Positions 48,663 through 58,078 are shown, numbered from the stretch's first letter. The stretch is 59,706 nt of DNA from Geobacillus proteiniphilus (GCF_001908025.1 NZ_MQMG01000015.1:1-59706), one strand, 5' to 3'. Program-made: numbers and translations. Notes: generated by a model from the sequence alone, not told the origin.

Positions 48663-48859
48663 TGCGGCGCAATAAGCAAGGAACATCATCCAGAAGTAAG
48701 ATGGTTGGTGGAAAGGAGACGAATCTGCGGCGGCAGCTGGATTGTACAGCTTTTTGTCCAAAGGAGCGGCCTGGCCCATTTCTTGTCCAATTTCCCATAC
48801 TATTTTCCGCTCTCGTTTCATATCGTTATGGTAAAGAACAAGCGGGGGATGAAGTCGAG

Positions 48860-49102
48860 ATGAAAGCTTACGTTGCGTTTTTGCTGCAAATGATGATTTG
48901 GAGCAGTTTTTCGTTGATCGAGTGGCTGTCAGGAAGGGATCGGCCGTTTTTCCGTGGGCTGATGCTGTGTGTCTTTATGTACATCGCGTTTTTGCTGGCG
49001 CGCCAGCTCGGCTTGGCGACGCGCAAGGCGGCGCTGACGACGCTTGGGACGGCGGCGGTGTATTTTGCCGGCCAGCATGTCATTTGGCAAGCCGTTCAAT
49101 AA
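48860..49102 (+). CDS. Small membrane protein, unknown
   Basis: 80 residues with about three hydrophobic segments: AYVAFLLQMMIWSSFSLIEW, MLCVFMYIAFLLARQLG and LTTLGTAAVYFAGQHVIW. The start ATG 48860 has GGGGG 11 bases upstream; other starts upstream lie inside the pdhD terminator. The family is not recognised. It occupies the place where B. subtilis has slp, but is not lipoprotein-like. Confidence 0.65.
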   Translation: MKAYVAFLLQMMIWSSFSLIEWLSGRDRPFFRGLMLCVFMYIAFLLARQLGLATRKAALTTLGTAAVYFAGQHVIWQAVQ

Positions 49103-49130
49103 AAAAACAGCGGTCGAATGCCCGCTGTTT
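49100..49130 (-). terminator. Terminator of the DUF1885-like gene (reverse strand)
   Basis: AAACAGCGGG pairs with CCGCTGTTT and is followed on the reverse strand by T residues. It overlaps the stop codon. Confidence 0.75.
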
Positions 49131-49506
49131 ACGCGCCGCCAAACGCCATCGTCCGGCCGCTGAACAAGTGCAATTCACCGCCGAGCGTTTTCGCCAGCCA
49201 TTTGCTGAATTCATTGGCCTTCCCTTTATCCCCATGCGTCGCCCCCGGCGGCAGCGTGACGTCAATGAATGTCTCTTCTCCAGCTGTCCGCACGGAAATC
49301 GCCATCCCTTTGTATAAACGGCCGTCGCCTTGCAAGTAGAGAACGGATTCGTGTTCGCGGATCGTATACGGGAAAGCGGCCTGTTCGTACGTCCAGCCAA
49401 GCTGTTCCCCTGTTTTTTTGAGCGCCATCCGGTAGCGTTCGAGCAGCTGTTTGACGTCCTCGGTTGTCATCGTTTTCCCTGCCGGCAGCTTTAGATAGGT
49501 GTTCAT
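49129..49506 (-). CDS. DUF1885-like protein
   Basis: 125 residues. Conserved-looking segments MTTEDVKQLLERYRMALKKT, GEQLGWTYEQAAFPYTIRE, ATHGDKGKANEFSKWLAK and GGELHLFSGR fit the DUF1885 family of Bacillaceae (call from memory of the pattern). Function unknown. Start ATG 49506 with GGGAGGGG upstream; the frame is open to 49533. Confidence 0.72.
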   Translation of the reverse strand: MNTYLKLPAGKTMTTEDVKQLLERYRMALKKTGEQLGWTYEQAAFPYTIREHESVLYLQGDGRLYKGMAISVRTAGEETFIDVTLPPGATHGDKGKANEFSKWLAKTLGGELHLFSGRTMAFGGA

Positions 49507-49564
49507 GTTTCTCGCCCCTCCCATGATTCGCATTGCGTCTTTATCATTTCTCGACAGAAGATCC

Positions 49565-49614
49565 CCACTTCCGTTTTGTTCAGGGTATAGCCCAAAAATA
49601 AGTGGGAGATGAAT
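49565..49614. repeat. Short dispersed repeat, copy 2 (CCCCACTT...AAGTGGGAGATGAA)
   Basis: Same stem arms and GAGATGAA tail as at 9114-9150, with a longer loop. Probable leftover end of an IS200/IS605-type element. Confidence 0.5.
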
Positions 49615-49741
49615 GGCAGGAAGTCCAGCCTACATCATCGAATTTTCCGAACAGTGGAGTAGTTCAAATTCATTGTACCATATGTCGCTAGACGATGGGT
49701 GGAAAAAAGAGCGATTGCAAAAAAATCCCCTTTTGATTAAA

Positions 49742-49789
49742 TGTGATATACAAATTAGGATTGACAACCGAAATGTGATATATTATTAT
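49742..49789 (+). promoter_or_regulatory. SR1 promoter with two CcpN operators
   Basis: Promoter: TTGACA (49761-49766), 17-base spacer, TATTAT (49784-49789). TGTGATATACA at 49742-49752 and TGTGATATATT at 49774-49784 both match the CcpN consensus TRTGHYATAYW at every position. They are 32 bases apart, about three helical turns, and the second overlaps the spacer and -10. CcpN represses SR1, gapB and pckA in B. subtilis when glycolytic carbon is present. Confidence 0.85.
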
Positions 49790-49795
49790 AAAGTC

Positions 49796-50028
49796 AACAA
49801 CGGAATTTATCATCACAAAGGGGTTTTGGGGATGGGCACGATCGTATGTCAAACGTGTGAGGCGACGATTGCGTATTTCGAAGATGAAAAAGTGACAACG
49901 CTTTACGGCAAATGCGATTGCTGCGAACATGACAGCGAGGGCGGGGAAAAAGAATAAAACGGTCAAACCGGGGGAAGGAACGGATAAAGGCGTGCATGTG
50001 ACTTGTCGACATGCGCGCCGTTTATTTT
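49796..50028 (+). ncRNA. SR1: SR1-type dual-function small RNA
   Basis: A transcript of about 233 bases from the CcpN-controlled promoter to a terminator (GGCG.GCATGT pairs with ACATGC.CGCC, 49989-50019, then GTTTATTTT). It contains the sr1P reading frame. The location between pdhD and speA is that of B. subtilis SR1, which base-pairs with ahrC mRNA (arginine catabolism activator) and encodes a peptide that binds GapA. Pairing with ahrC cannot be tested from this window. Confidence 0.85.
49832..49957 (+). CDS. sr1P: SR1P peptide (GapA-binding peptide family)
   Basis: 41 residues beginning MGTIVCQTCEATIAYFEDEK and including VTTLYGKCDCC, the SR1P family pattern with paired Cys. In B. subtilis SR1P binds glyceraldehyde-3-phosphate dehydrogenase GapA and, through it, modulates RNase J1; rnjA is in this window at 39489. 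Start ATG 49832 has AAAGGGG upstream; the open frame to 49613 is not coding. Confidence 0.88.
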   Translation: MGTIVCQTCEATIAYFEDEKVTTLYGKCDCCEHDSEGGEKE

Positions 50029-50032
50029 GGCC

Positions 50033-50066
50033 AAAAAAAGCACAAGCCAGACAAACCGGCTTGTGC
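50033..50066 (-). terminator. Terminator of speA
   Basis: GCACAAGCC pairs with GGCTTGTGC; on the reverse strand seven T follow. Confidence 0.85.
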
Positions 50067-50068
50067 GG

Positions 50069-51541
50069 TCAGCGGATCGGTTTGTATTCTTTAATGACGC
50101 GCAACGTCTGCAGCGTGTCGTCTTCCGGCCCTTGGACAGGAAGGCCGGCAGCCAAGTTCGTCTCAATATACTTCAAGTTTTCTTCCGTGATGATTTCGCC
50201 TGGAATAAAAATCGGAATGCCAGGCGGATACACCATCACAAATTCGGCGATGATTCGGCCGGCCGATTCGTGAAACGGCACGACTTCCGTTTCGGCGTAA
50301 AACGCATCGCGCGGCGTCAAGGCGAGCGCCGGGATGTCTGGAAGGAGCACTTTCGGCTTGACCCCTTTCTCTGCCTGATGGCTGAACTGCTTCGACAAGC
50401 GGCGGAGCGCTTCAACGAGCAGGCTCGCCTCCCGTTCGGTGTCGCCCGAGGTGATGATGCACAAAATGTTGTATAAATCGGAAAGCTCGACTTCAATGTT
50501 GTACGTTTCGCGCAGCCACCGTTCGACGTCATGGCCGGTCAGCCCGAGCTCTTTAACCGAAATGATGAGCTTTGTCGGATCGTAGTCGTACGTCGCTTCC
50601 GTACCTAAAATCTCTTCACCGACGCAGTACAAATATGGAATCTCGTTGATTTGCCGGCGCGTCCAGTCGGCGAGTCGAATGGCTTTGTCGATGAGTTCAC
50701 GCCCTTTCGTCGCCAACTGTTTGCGGGCGACATCAAGCGAAGCGAGCAGCAAGTACGACGTTGAGGTCGTCGTCAGCATGCTTAAAATCGCCTGCACGTG
50801 TTTCGCGGAGACGAGTCCTTCGCGCACATTCAAAATCGAGCTTTGCGTCAGCGATCCGCCGAGCTTATGGACGCTTGTCGCCGCCATATCGGCGCCCGCT
50901 TGCATCGCTGAGAGCGGCAAGTCCTCATGAAAATGAATGTGCACGCCGTGCGCTTCGTCGACAAGCACTGGAACGTTGTACGAGTGGGCGATATCGACGA
51001 TTTTTTTCAAATCGCCGGCAATGCCAAAGTACGTCGGGTTGATGACGAGCACCCCTTTGGCGTCCGGGTGCTGGCGGAGCGCTTTTTCCACTGCTTGCGG
51101 CGTGATGCCGTGAGAAATGCCAAGCTCCTTGTCGATTTCGGGATGAATGAAAATCGGCGTCGCTCCAGAAAAGACAATGGCCGACATGACCGATTTATGG
51201 ACGTTGCGCGGCACGATGATTTTATCGCCCGGCCCGGCGACCGACATGACCATCGTCATGATGGCGCCGCTCGTTCCTTGCACTGAAAAAAACGTATAAT
51301 CGGCGCCGAACGCTTCGGCAGCAAGCTCCTGCGCTCGCTTAATCATCCCCTTTGGATGGTGCAAGTCATCGAGCGGGCTGATGTTGATCAAATCAATCGC
51401 CAAGGCGTTGTCTCCGATGAATGCGCGAAACTCCGGATCCATGCCGGCCCCTTTTTTATGGCCGGGAATGTGAAATTGAACCGGATTTTTTTTCATATGC
51501 TCCAACAAACCGGTAAACAATGGTGTCTCGAGTTGCGACAA
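50069..51541 (-). CDS. speA: Arginine decarboxylase (Orn/Lys/Arg decarboxylase family)
   Basis: A 490-residue PLP enzyme, the length of B. subtilis SpeA. It makes agmatine from arginine for polyamine synthesis. N-terminal HIPGHKKGAGMDPEFR; PLP-Lys in ATSVHKLGGSLTQSS; DEAHGVHIHFHEDLP for cofactor contact; C-terminal Orn_DC_C domain with YPPGIPIFIPGE. Position after SR1 matches B. subtilis. Lysine decarboxylase activity is a less likely alternative. Confidence 0.92.
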   Translation of the reverse strand: MSQLETPLFTGLLEHMKKNPVQFHIPGHKKGAGMDPEFRAFIGDNALAIDLINISPLDDLHHPKGMIKRAQELAAEAFGADYTFFSVQGTSGAIMTMVMSVAGPGDKIIVPRNVHKSVMSAIVFSGATPIFIHPEIDKELGISHGITPQAVEKALRQHPDAKGVLVINPTYFGIAGDLKKIVDIAHSYNVPVLVDEAHGVHIHFHEDLPLSAMQAGADMAATSVHKLGGSLTQSSILNVREGLVSAKHVQAILSMLTTTSTSYLLLASLDVARKQLATKGRELIDKAIRLADWTRRQINEIPYLYCVGEEILGTEATYDYDPTKLIISVKELGLTGHDVERWLRETYNIEVELSDLYNILCIITSGDTEREASLLVEALRRLSKQFSHQAEKGVKPKVLLPDIPALALTPRDAFYAETEVVPFHESAGRIIAEFVMVYPPGIPIFIPGEIITEENLKYIETNLAAGLPVQGPEDDTLQTLRVIKEYKPIR

Positions 51542-51698
51542 TGGTTTTTCACACCTCTTTTAACTCGGAGAATAAAACAAAATGCATTATAGCATGGATT
51601 TTTCCGTTTGCAAAGAAGAAATGAATGGACGATGAAAAAGGAAAACGGGGGTTCAAAAGAGAATAAAAGAACAGCAAAAGGAAAAGGAGGCGTTTATC

Positions 51699-52658
51699 GT
51701 GAAATGGAAAACGAGGGTAACGGAATTGCTCGGTATTACATATCCGATCATTCAAGGGGGACTTGCCTACTTGGCGTACGCTGATTTGGCCGCAGCAGTC
51801 TCGAACGCCGGCGGGCTCGGACAAATTACGGCGATGTCGCTCGATGGCCCGGAGCAGCTGCGCGAGGAAATCCGCAAGGTGAAGGAAAAAACCGATCGAC
51901 CGTTCGGCGTCAATTTCGCCATCGGCCAGCACGGCCGCCCGTTTGCTCATATGCTTGAAGCAGCGCTTGATGAGGGGGTGCCGGTCGTTTCGGTCACCGG
52001 CGGCAACCCAGCGCCGTTTTTTGAACAATTGAAAGGAACAAACGTGAAAAAGCTCGTGCTCGTCGCCGCCGTCCGCCAGGCAGTGAAAGCAGAGGAGCTC
52101 GGCGCTGATGCGGTGATGGTCGTCGGTCAGGAAGGGGGCGGGCATCTCGGCAAATACGATACTGGCACGTTCGTCCTCATTCCGAAAGTCGTTGACTCCG
52201 TATCGATCCCGGTCATCGCCTCGGGCGGCATCGCCGATGGACGCGGGTTGATGGCGGCATTGGCGCTTGGAGCGGAAGGGATTGAGATGGGAACGCGGTT
52301 TATCGCCACGAAAGAATGCGTTCATGCTCACCCCGCGTATAAAGAAATGATTCTCAACGCCACCGAAAACGATACGGTGATCATTAAACGGTCGCTCGGG
52401 GCGCCGGGGCGGGTGCTGGCCAACGCCTGGGCGGAAAAAATATTGGAAATCGAGCGCCAAGGCGGTACGTATGATGATTTAAAAGAATATATTAGCGGAG
52501 AAGCGAACCGGCGCTTCATTTACGAAGGAAAGGTGGACGAAGGATTCGCCTGGGCCGGGCAGGCGATCGGGCTCATTCACGACGTTCCGTCCGTCGCTGA
52601 GCTGTTTGCCCGCATGATTGAAGAGGCGGAACAAATTCGGCGCCGTTGGGCAAACTAA
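51699..52658 (+). CDS. Nitronate monooxygenase / FabK-like flavoprotein
   Basis: 319 residues, FMN TIM barrel of the NMO/FabK superfamily: [71 protein letters not shown] and [17 protein letters not shown]. It may oxidise nitronates or act as an enoyl-ACP reductase II; the Gly-rich segments do not separate the two. Start GTG 51699 with AAAGGAGG. It is followed by yktA 16 bases later. Confidence 0.88.
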   Translation: MKWKTRVTELLGITYPIIQGGLAYLAYADLAAAVSNAGGLGQITAMSLDGPEQLREEIRKVKEKTDRPFGVNFAIGQHGRPFAHMLEAALDEGVPVVSVTGGNPAPFFEQLKGTNVKKLVLVAAVRQAVKAEELGADAVMVVGQEGGGHLGKYDTGTFVLIPKVVDSVSIPVIASGGIADGRGLMAALALGAEGIEMGTRFIATKECVHAHPAYKEMILNATENDTVIIKRSLGAPGRVLANAWAEKILEIERQGGTYDDLKEYISGEANRRFIYEGKVDEGFAWAGQAIGLIHDVPSVAELFARMIEEAEQIRRRWAN

Positions 52659-52674
52659 CGGCGGAGGTGGAACA

Positions 52675-52968
52675 ATGGGTTATTCCTATCCGTTTTCCTA
52701 CGACTGGTCAACACAAGAAATCATTGATGTCATCAAATTTTTCACGGCGATCGAAACGGTCTATGAGCAGGGGATGAGGCGCGAGGAGCTGATGGATGTC
52801 TACCGTCGTTTCAAAGAGATCGTCCCATCGAAAAGCGAAGAAAACCGGCTGTATGCCGAATTTGAAAAAGAAAGCGGCTACTCGTCATATGCGGTCATGA
52901 AGCAGGCGAAAGAGGCCAAAAACGGCGATTGGATTCGCATCGAGCCACAAGGGAAGCGCGGTAGGTAA
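52675..52968 (+). CDS. yktA: UPF0223 protein YktA
   Basis: 97 residues: [40 protein letters not shown], matching UPF0223 (YktA) of Bacillus. Function unknown. Start ATG 52675 with GGAGGTGG upstream, 16 bases after the previous gene. B. subtilis yktB is missing here. Confidence 0.88.
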   Translation: MGYSYPFSYDWSTQEIIDVIKFFTAIETVYEQGMRREELMDVYRRFKEIVPSKSEENRLYAEFEKESGYSSYAVMKQAKEAKNGDWIRIEPQGKRGR

Positions 52969-52981
52969 ACGCACAAATTAG

Positions 52982-53010
52982 TTGCATACACCCCTTTTTC
53001 CACATAATAT
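52982..53010 (+). promoter_or_regulatory. Promoter before the ykzI-like gene
   Basis: TTGCAT (52982-52987), 17-base spacer, TAATAT (53005-53010). Confidence 0.5.
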
Positions 53011-53092
53011 AATATAAAACAAAATGAAGCAGCACATTCGGTGACGGGCGCCGGAAGTTTAGCGGATGATAGGGAAAGGGGTGCGGACGAAC

Positions 53093-53281
53093 ATGAAAAA
53101 AACCGCCAATTCGCTGAAGCGGCCAGATGGAGACAAACGCATGGCGGTGTTGCGGCTCGAACTTGATTACGAATTAGCGACGCTGTACGAAGCTATGATG
53201 GAAAACGATGAAGAAAAGAAAAAAGAGTGCAAACGGCGGCTTGAAAAGCTGCGCCAAGAACTGATGCGCCTTCAAGTATGA
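53093..53281 (+). CDS. Small coiled-coil protein, YkzI-like
   Basis: 62 residues, highly charged, helical: MAVLRLELDYELATLYEAMM followed by KKKECKRRLEKLRQELMRL. Position between yktA and yktC and the length fit B. subtilis YkzI; identity is by context rather than by motif. ATG 53093 is chosen with GGGGTG upstream; ATG 53066 is in frame but poorly placed. Function unknown. Confidence 0.65.
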   Translation: MKKTANSLKRPDGDKRMAVLRLELDYELATLYEAMMENDEEKKKECKRRLEKLRQELMRLQV

Positions 53282-53387
53282 TCCTTATTCAAGGCGAACC
53301 ATCTTTCCGGTTCGTTTTTTTCTTGAGCGGTGTCCGCCCCCTTTCCAGCTGCTATCCTATACATAACCGATGGCAGGAGGAATCAAT

Positions 53388-54182
53388 ATGGCAGAAAAAT
53401 GGGAAGAGATCGACCGATACGCCCGGCAATGGATCGACGAAGCAGGAAAGCGCATCCGCGCCTCGTTTGCGGAACAGCTGACGGTGGAAGCGAAAGAGAA
53501 CCCGAACGACTTAGTGACGAACGTTGACCGCGGCATTGAGCAGTTTTTCGCCGAGCACATCCGCCGCCAGTTCCCTAGTCACCGCCTGTTGGGAGAAGAA
53601 GGATTCGGCGACCGGATCGATGTCTTGGACGGCGTTGTTTGGGTGATTGACCCGATCGACGGCACGATGAATTTCGTTCATCAGCGGCGCCATTTTGCTG
53701 TATCGATCGGCATTTTTGAAGATGGCGTCGGGCAGCTCGGCTACGTGTATGACGTCGTGTTTGACGAACTGTATGCGGCGCAAAAAGGGCGGGGGCTATT
53801 TTTGAACGACGAGCCGCTCGGCCGCCTGCAGCCCGTGCCAGTGGCGGAGTCGATCATCGCCATCAACGGGACATGGCTCATGGAAAACAAGCGCCTCGAC
53901 CATCGTCCGCTCATGAGGCTGGCGAAAGAGGCGCGCGGCACGCGCTCGTATGGTTCAGCGGCGCTTGAGCTCGCGTATGTTGCCGCCGGCCGTTTGGACG
54001 CCTACATTTCGCCGCGCCTGTCGCCGTGGGATTTCGCCGGCGGGATGATTTTGATTGAAGAAGCGGGCGGAATGGTGACGACCCTTGACGGGAAGCCGCT
54101 GGATCTGCTTGGCCGCAATTCGGTGCTTGCTGCGAAACCCGGGGTGCACGAAGAAATTTTGCGGCGCTATCTTCACTATTGA
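53388..54182 (+). CDS. yktC: Inositol monophosphatase family protein YktC
   Basis: 264 residues, Mg2+-dependent phosphatase of the SuhB/IMPase fold. Metal motifs: LGEEGFGD, WVIDPIDGTMNFVH (DPxDGT) and SPWDFAGGMILIEEAGG (WDxAAG type). It dephosphorylates inositol phosphate, NADP or sugar phosphates; the substrate is unknown. Start ATG 53388 with AGGAGGAA. A bidirectional terminator follows. Confidence 0.93.
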   Translation: MAEKWEEIDRYARQWIDEAGKRIRASFAEQLTVEAKENPNDLVTNVDRGIEQFFAEHIRRQFPSHRLLGEEGFGDRIDVLDGVVWVIDPIDGTMNFVHQRRHFAVSIGIFEDGVGQLGYVYDVVFDELYAAQKGRGLFLNDEPLGRLQPVPVAESIIAINGTWLMENKRLDHRPLMRLAKEARGTRSYGSAALELAYVAAGRLDAYISPRLSPWDFAGGMILIEEAGGMVTTLDGKPLDLLGRNSVLAAKPGVHEEILRRYLHY

Positions 54183-54199
54183 TGAGGCGAGAAATCACG

Positions 54200-54235
54200 A
54201 AAACGGGACAAGCATCCAGCTTGTCCCGTTTTTTA
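54200..54235. terminator. Bidirectional terminator between yktC and ylaF
   Basis: AAACGGGACAAGC pairs perfectly with GCTTGTCCCGTTT with T/A runs on both sides. Confidence 0.9.
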
Positions 54236-54403
54236 GCGCGTCCGTTTTTTATGGGCGAACCCGGCGCCCATGGCGGCGATGAAGATGAGCGTGGAAGCGG
54301 CGATGCCGATCAAACTTTGCTCGGCGATGAAGACGCCGATCGCCATGATGGCGGCGACGGCAAGAATGGCGAGCAACAGCGGTACAGGCTCGATCCGTTT
54401 CAT
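54233..54403 (-). CDS. YlaF-like small membrane protein (DUF5325-like)
   Basis: 56 residues with two hydrophobic helices (PLLLAILAVAAIMAIGVFIA and IGIAASTLIFIAAMGAGFA) and a basic C-terminus. Location directly before and divergent to typA is that of B. subtilis ylaF. Start at 54403 with AAAGGAG; longer in-frame extension upstream lacks coding character. Confidence 0.75.
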   Translation of the reverse strand: MKRIEPVPLLLAILAVAAIMAIGVFIAEQSLIGIAASTLIFIAAMGAGFAHKKRTR

Positions 54404-54521
54404 TGGGTTGACTCCTTTCTGGCAAAGTGGGCGTCTTTTTCTAGTGTACCGGAAAACATGCCGATTTTCTATCGGTTGTGATATAATAGACAAGCAGTTT
54501 GCCGAACAGGAGTGACCGACA

Positions 54522-56360
54522 TTGACGAACAAACGAATCGATCTTCGCAATATCGCGATCATCGCTCACGTCGACCATGGAAAAACGACGCTCGTTGACC
54601 AGCTGCTTCGGCAGTCGGGGACGTTCCGCGAAAACGAACAAGTCGAGGAGCGGGCGCTTGACCGCAACGATTTGGAGCGGGAGCGCGGCATTACGATTTT
54701 GGCAAAAAACACCGCTGTCTTGTATAAAGGAACGCGCATCAACATTTTGGATACGCCGGGACACGCTGATTTCGGCGGGGAAGTGGAGCGGATCATGCGC
54801 CTTGTCGACGGCGTCTTGCTTGTCGTCGATGCGTATGAAGGCTGCATGCCGCAAACGCGGTTCGTGCTGAAAAAGGCGCTTGAGCAGCAGCTTGTGCCGA
54901 TCGTCGTCGTCAACAAAATCGACCGCGAATTCGCTCGGCCGGCGGAAGTCGTCGATGAGGTGATCGACCTGTTTATCGAACTCGGTGCTTCCGAGGAGCA
55001 GTTGGAGTTTCCTGTTGTATACACATCGGCGCTGCGCGGGACGGCAAGCCTCGATCCGGATCGCCAGGACGGCGATATGACCGTCTTGTTTGAAACGATC
55101 ATCCGCCATATTCCTGCGCCGGCGGACAACCGCAACGAACCGTTGCAGTTTCAAGTGGCGCTGCTCGACTATAATGAATACGTCGGACGCATCGGCATCG
55201 GCCGCATTTTCCGCGGCACGATGAAAACAGGCCAGCAAGTCGCCCTCTTAAAGCGCGACGGTGCCGTCAAGATGTTTCGTGTCACGAAGCTGTTTGGTTT
55301 TATTGGGTTGAAGCGGATTGAGATTGAAGAAGCGCACGCTGGCGACATCGTCGCGGTCGCCGGGATGGAGGACATCAATGTCGGTGAAACGGTTTGCCCG
55401 CCCGATCATCAAGAGCCGCTGCCGCCGCTTCGCATCGATGAGCCGACGTTGAAAATGACGTTTCTCGTCAACAACAGCCCGTTTGCGGGACGCGAAGGCA
55501 AATACGTGACGGCGAGAAAGCTGGAGGAGCGGCTTCGCACCCAGCTGGAGACGGATGTCAGTCTGCGCGTTGAGCCGACCGAGTCGCCGGATGCGTGGAT
55601 TGTCTCCGGCCGCGGGGAGCTTCATTTGGCGATTTTGATTGAAAGCATGCGCCGCGAAGGATACGAACTGCAAGTATCGAAGCCGGAAGTCATTCTAAAA
55701 GAGATTGACGGTGTCACGTGCGAGCCGATCGAGCGGGTCGTCATTGACATCCCGGAGGAATATACGGGAGCGATCATGGAGTCGCTCGGCAGCCGCAAGG
55801 GCGAGCTCGTCGATATGGTGCACGGCGACAACGGGCAAGTGCGTCTCGTCTTCCTTGTGCCGTCGCGTGGCTTGATCGGCTATCGGAGTGAATTTATGTC
55901 GTTGACGCGCGGATATGGCATTTTAAACCATTCGTTTGACCATTATGCCCCCGTGCAGCCTGGCGCAATCGGCGGCCGCCGCCAAGGGGTGCTCGTCTCG
56001 ATGGAAACCGGAAAGGCGACGGCTTACAGCATCATGCAGCTTGAGGACCGCGGCACGATTTTTGTCGAGCCGGGCACTGAAGTGTACGAAGGGATGATCG
56101 TCGGCGAGCATAACCGTGAGAACGACCTGATTGTCAACATTTGCCGGGAAAAACATGTCACCAACATGCGCTCGTCGACGAAAGAACAGACGGTGACAAT
56201 GAAAAAGCCGCGTCTGTTGACTCTCGAAGAAGCGCTTGAGTATTTGAACGATGACGAATATTGCGAAGTGACGCCAGCCTCGATCCGTCTGCGCAAAAAA
56301 ATCTTGAATAAAAGCGAGCGTGAAAAGGCGGAGAAGAAAAAGAAAGCGGTTAGCGGTTGA
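54522..56360 (+). CDS. typA: Ribosome-associated GTPase TypA/BipA
   Basis: 612 residues, translational GTPase that binds the ribosome and helps large-subunit assembly at low temperature and under stress. G1 [11 protein letters not shown]2 RGITI in [14 protein letters not shown]3 [12 protein letters not shown]4 NKID, then EF-G-like domain II, III, V and the TypA-specific C-terminal domain with [18 protein letters not shown]. The TTG start at 54522 has CAGGAGTG. The downstream gene ylaH is probably co-transcribed. Confidence 0.96.
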   Translation: MTNKRIDLRNIAIIAHVDHGKTTLVDQLLRQSGTFRENEQVEERALDRNDLERERGITILAKNTAVLYKGTRINILDTPGHADFGGEVERIMRLVDGVLLVVDAYEGCMPQTRFVLKKALEQQLVPIVVVNKIDREFARPAEVVDEVIDLFIELGASEEQLEFPVVYTSALRGTASLDPDRQDGDMTVLFETIIRHIPAPADNRNEPLQFQVALLDYNEYVGRIGIGRIFRGTMKTGQQVALLKRDGAVKMFRVTKLFGFIGLKRIEIEEAHAGDIVAVAGMEDINVGETVCPPDHQEPLPPLRIDEPTLKMTFLVNNSPFAGREGKYVTARKLEERLRTQLETDVSLRVEPTESPDAWIVSGRGELHLAILIESMRREGYELQVSKPEVILKEIDGVTCEPIERVVIDIPEEYTGAIMESLGSRKGELVDMVHGDNGQVRLVFLVPSRGLIGYRSEFMSLTRGYGILNHSFDHYAPVQPGAIGGRRQGVLVSMETGKATAYSIMQLEDRGTIFVEPGTEVYEGMIVGEHNRENDLIVNICREKHVTNMRSSTKEQTVTMKKPRLLTLEEALEYLNDDEYCEVTPASIRLRKKILNKSEREKAEKKKKAVSG

Positions 56361-56463
56361 GCAGGCGAAATAGCCGGAAACGCCATGCGCGCGTCTTTGG
56401 TTTGCGAACAATCGAAAACGCCTTGGAGAAGGGCGCTATTAGGATGAACGGGAGGGGAATGGT

Positions 56464-56772
56464 GTGAATGTGCTCGAACGGCTCACGTTTTTCGCCTCGC
56501 TTTATAAGGTGCACGACAATCCCGAGCGCGGTATGTGGCTATTGTATGTGACAGTGTTGTTGCTTGCCGCGCTTGTGTATCGGCTCGGCTTTGCCCGCCG
56601 CCTGCCGCTGTTGAAAAACGTCATCATTTACGTATTGCTGGCGCTCGGCTGCACGGTTTTGACTTTTTTTGCCGTCTTTTTGCCGGTGGCAGAAGGATTG
56701 GCCGTCGCCGCCCTCGTATTAATCATTTATAAAGTTCGCCTGAAGCAGGCGAAAGAGGGAGAAAAGTCATGA
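56464..56772 (+). CDS. ylaH: YlaH-like membrane protein
   Basis: 102 residues with about three hydrophobic helices ([52 protein letters not shown]) and a Lys/Glu tail. Matches the YlaH family of Bacillus in position and pattern (N-terminal [20 protein letters not shown]). GTG start 56464 with GGGAGGGG. It overlaps the next gene by four bases. Confidence 0.85.
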   Translation: MNVLERLTFFASLYKVHDNPERGMWLLYVTVLLLAALVYRLGFARRLPLLKNVIIYVLLALGCTVLTFFAVFLPVAEGLAVAALVLIIYKVRLKQAKEGEKS

Positions 56773-57050
56773 AATCCGTGCAAGACGCCCTTTATAACTG
56801 GCTGACGATCCACATCGTCGCCAAAGCCCGTCCGCACGATGCAGCGGCGCGCGATACGGCCTCGTTTTTCCGCGCCATCTTGGAAAATGACTTTGGTGTG
56901 ACGGCCGTAGACGCCGTCAAAGATGAAACGAACGGGCAATACATCGTCGAATATGTGCGCGGCGGGGAAACGAAGGCGGCGTGTTTCCCGCTTGAGCTCG
57001 CTGAGGCGATGTGGCGGCAGATCGAAGCCGAACCGGAAAAGTATGGATGA
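56769..57050 (+). CDS. Unknown 93-residue protein coupled to ylaH
   Basis: Soluble, mixed alpha/beta: [58 protein letters not shown] recognise no family. The start overlaps the ylaH stop (ATGA) and has AGAGGGAG, so it is translationally coupled. It has no counterpart in the B. subtilis order I recall. A strong terminator follows. Confidence 0.75.
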   Translation: MKSVQDALYNWLTIHIVAKARPHDAAARDTASFFRAILENDFGVTAVDAVKDETNGQYIVEYVRGGETKAACFPLELAEAMWRQIEAEPEKYG

Positions 57051-57060
57051 TGACAACCAA

Positions 57061-57110
57061 AACGGCGCGGAAAAGCGATCGCTCTTCCGCACCGTTTTTT
57101 TTTTTTTTTT
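57061..57110 (+). terminator. Terminator with a 16-T tract
   Basis: AACGGCGCGGAAAAGCG pairs with CGCTCTTCCGCACCGTT (short imperfections), followed by 16 T (57095-57110). Confidence 0.85.
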
Positions 57111-57117
57111 CGCGGGA

Positions 57118-57318
57118 TCACCAATCATCGTCTGCGCGGCGGCCGCGATAGAAGCGGAACTTTCCTGTTGCCAGCCGCTGTTTCGTTTTTTCGGTGATGC
57201 GGTCGTGGCATTCGCGGCACATATACGTATGGATCGGGCGGTTGCGCAGCCGCTTGGCGAGCGGCGATTCATCGTCAATCGTATCGATTTGGTCGCAAAG
57301 CACGCATTTGACTCTCAT
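57118..57318 (-). CDS. ylaI: YlaI zinc-ribbon protein (DUF2197)
   Basis: 66 residues with a four-Cys zinc ribbon: VKCVLCDQ and YMCRECHDRI. Between them IDDESPLAKRLRNRPIHTY is typical of the YlaI family. Function unknown. GAGGTGAA precedes the start. It shares the direction of ylaJ but has a promoter-like TATAAT in the gap. Confidence 0.9.
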   Translation of the reverse strand: MRVKCVLCDQIDTIDDESPLAKRLRNRPIHTYMCRECHDRITEKTKQRLATGKFRFYRGRRADDDW

Positions 57319-57478
57319 TGTTCACCTCAATACATCCAAACGCGAAATCGCGGGTTGTTCTCCCGTTCCCATTATACCATATTTCCCGCCATCGTTTGTT
57401 GATTCAAATGCATTTCACTCCCGTTGGCCTCGGAAATGAGCCGCGCTTTCTGTTCCATTATAACCACACAGAAACTGT

Positions 57479-58078
57479 CTATCGATTTAAATGTTCATTC
57501 GATTGCTTGTTTTGCTGTTCGTTCAGCTGCCGCTCCTCCCGTTCGTTCAGCTGTCCGTTGTTTTCTTGGGTCGGCTTCGGCGTCGTTTCAAACAAATCGC
57601 TTGGCACTTCCGGCATCACTCGTCCGACGATGTCGGCGATTTCGTTCATGAACGCTTGCACCGGCCTCCCCTCATCGATTTGCCGGCCGATGTTGCGCAC
57701 GCGGGTGTAAAGATCCGGGTCGGCGACAATAATGGCGTTCGCACCGTACGGATCTTTTTGCAATGCTTCGGCGACGGAATATTTGATGGTGCTGACGCGC
57801 GAGGCATCCATATTGGCGCCGACGTCAATGCCGACGATGGCATATTTGCCGACGACGATCGCGGCGGCATTGTGAACGTTTGGAACACGGTCGGCGATTT
57901 CTGCAAGCTGGCGGGCGATCTCTTGCCCGGATTTGTTCTCGACGCGTTCATCGACCGTATTTTTGACGCGCACGAGCGAACGATTGGGCTCGTTCGCTTC
58001 ATTATCGTTTCCAAATGTGCAACCGCTGAAAATCAAAAGGGGAAGGAAGAAAGCGGCGAGCCAGCAATTTCTCTTCAT
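57479..58078 (-). CDS. ylaJ: YhcN/YlaJ-family lipoprotein
   Basis: 199 residues. Lipoprotein signal LPLLIFSGC (lipobox, Cys at about 20) after a KR start. The YhcN/YlaJ domain spans about 40-160 (AAAIVVGKYAIVGIDVGANM, STIKYSVAEALQKDPYGANA, VADPDLYTRV), followed by a Gln/Asn/Glu-rich tail. The family is spore-associated in B. subtilis. Start ATG 58078 with GAGGTGG; the open frame upstream to 58168 is not needed. Confidence 0.9.
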   Translation of the reverse strand: MKRNCWLAAFFLPLLIFSGCTFGNDNEANEPNRSLVRVKNTVDERVENKSGQEIARQLAEIADRVPNVHNAAAIVVGKYAIVGIDVGANMDASRVSTIKYSVAEALQKDPYGANAIIVADPDLYTRVRNIGRQIDEGRPVQAFMNEIADIVGRVMPEVPSDLFETTPKPTQENNGQLNEREERQLNEQQNKQSNEHLNR

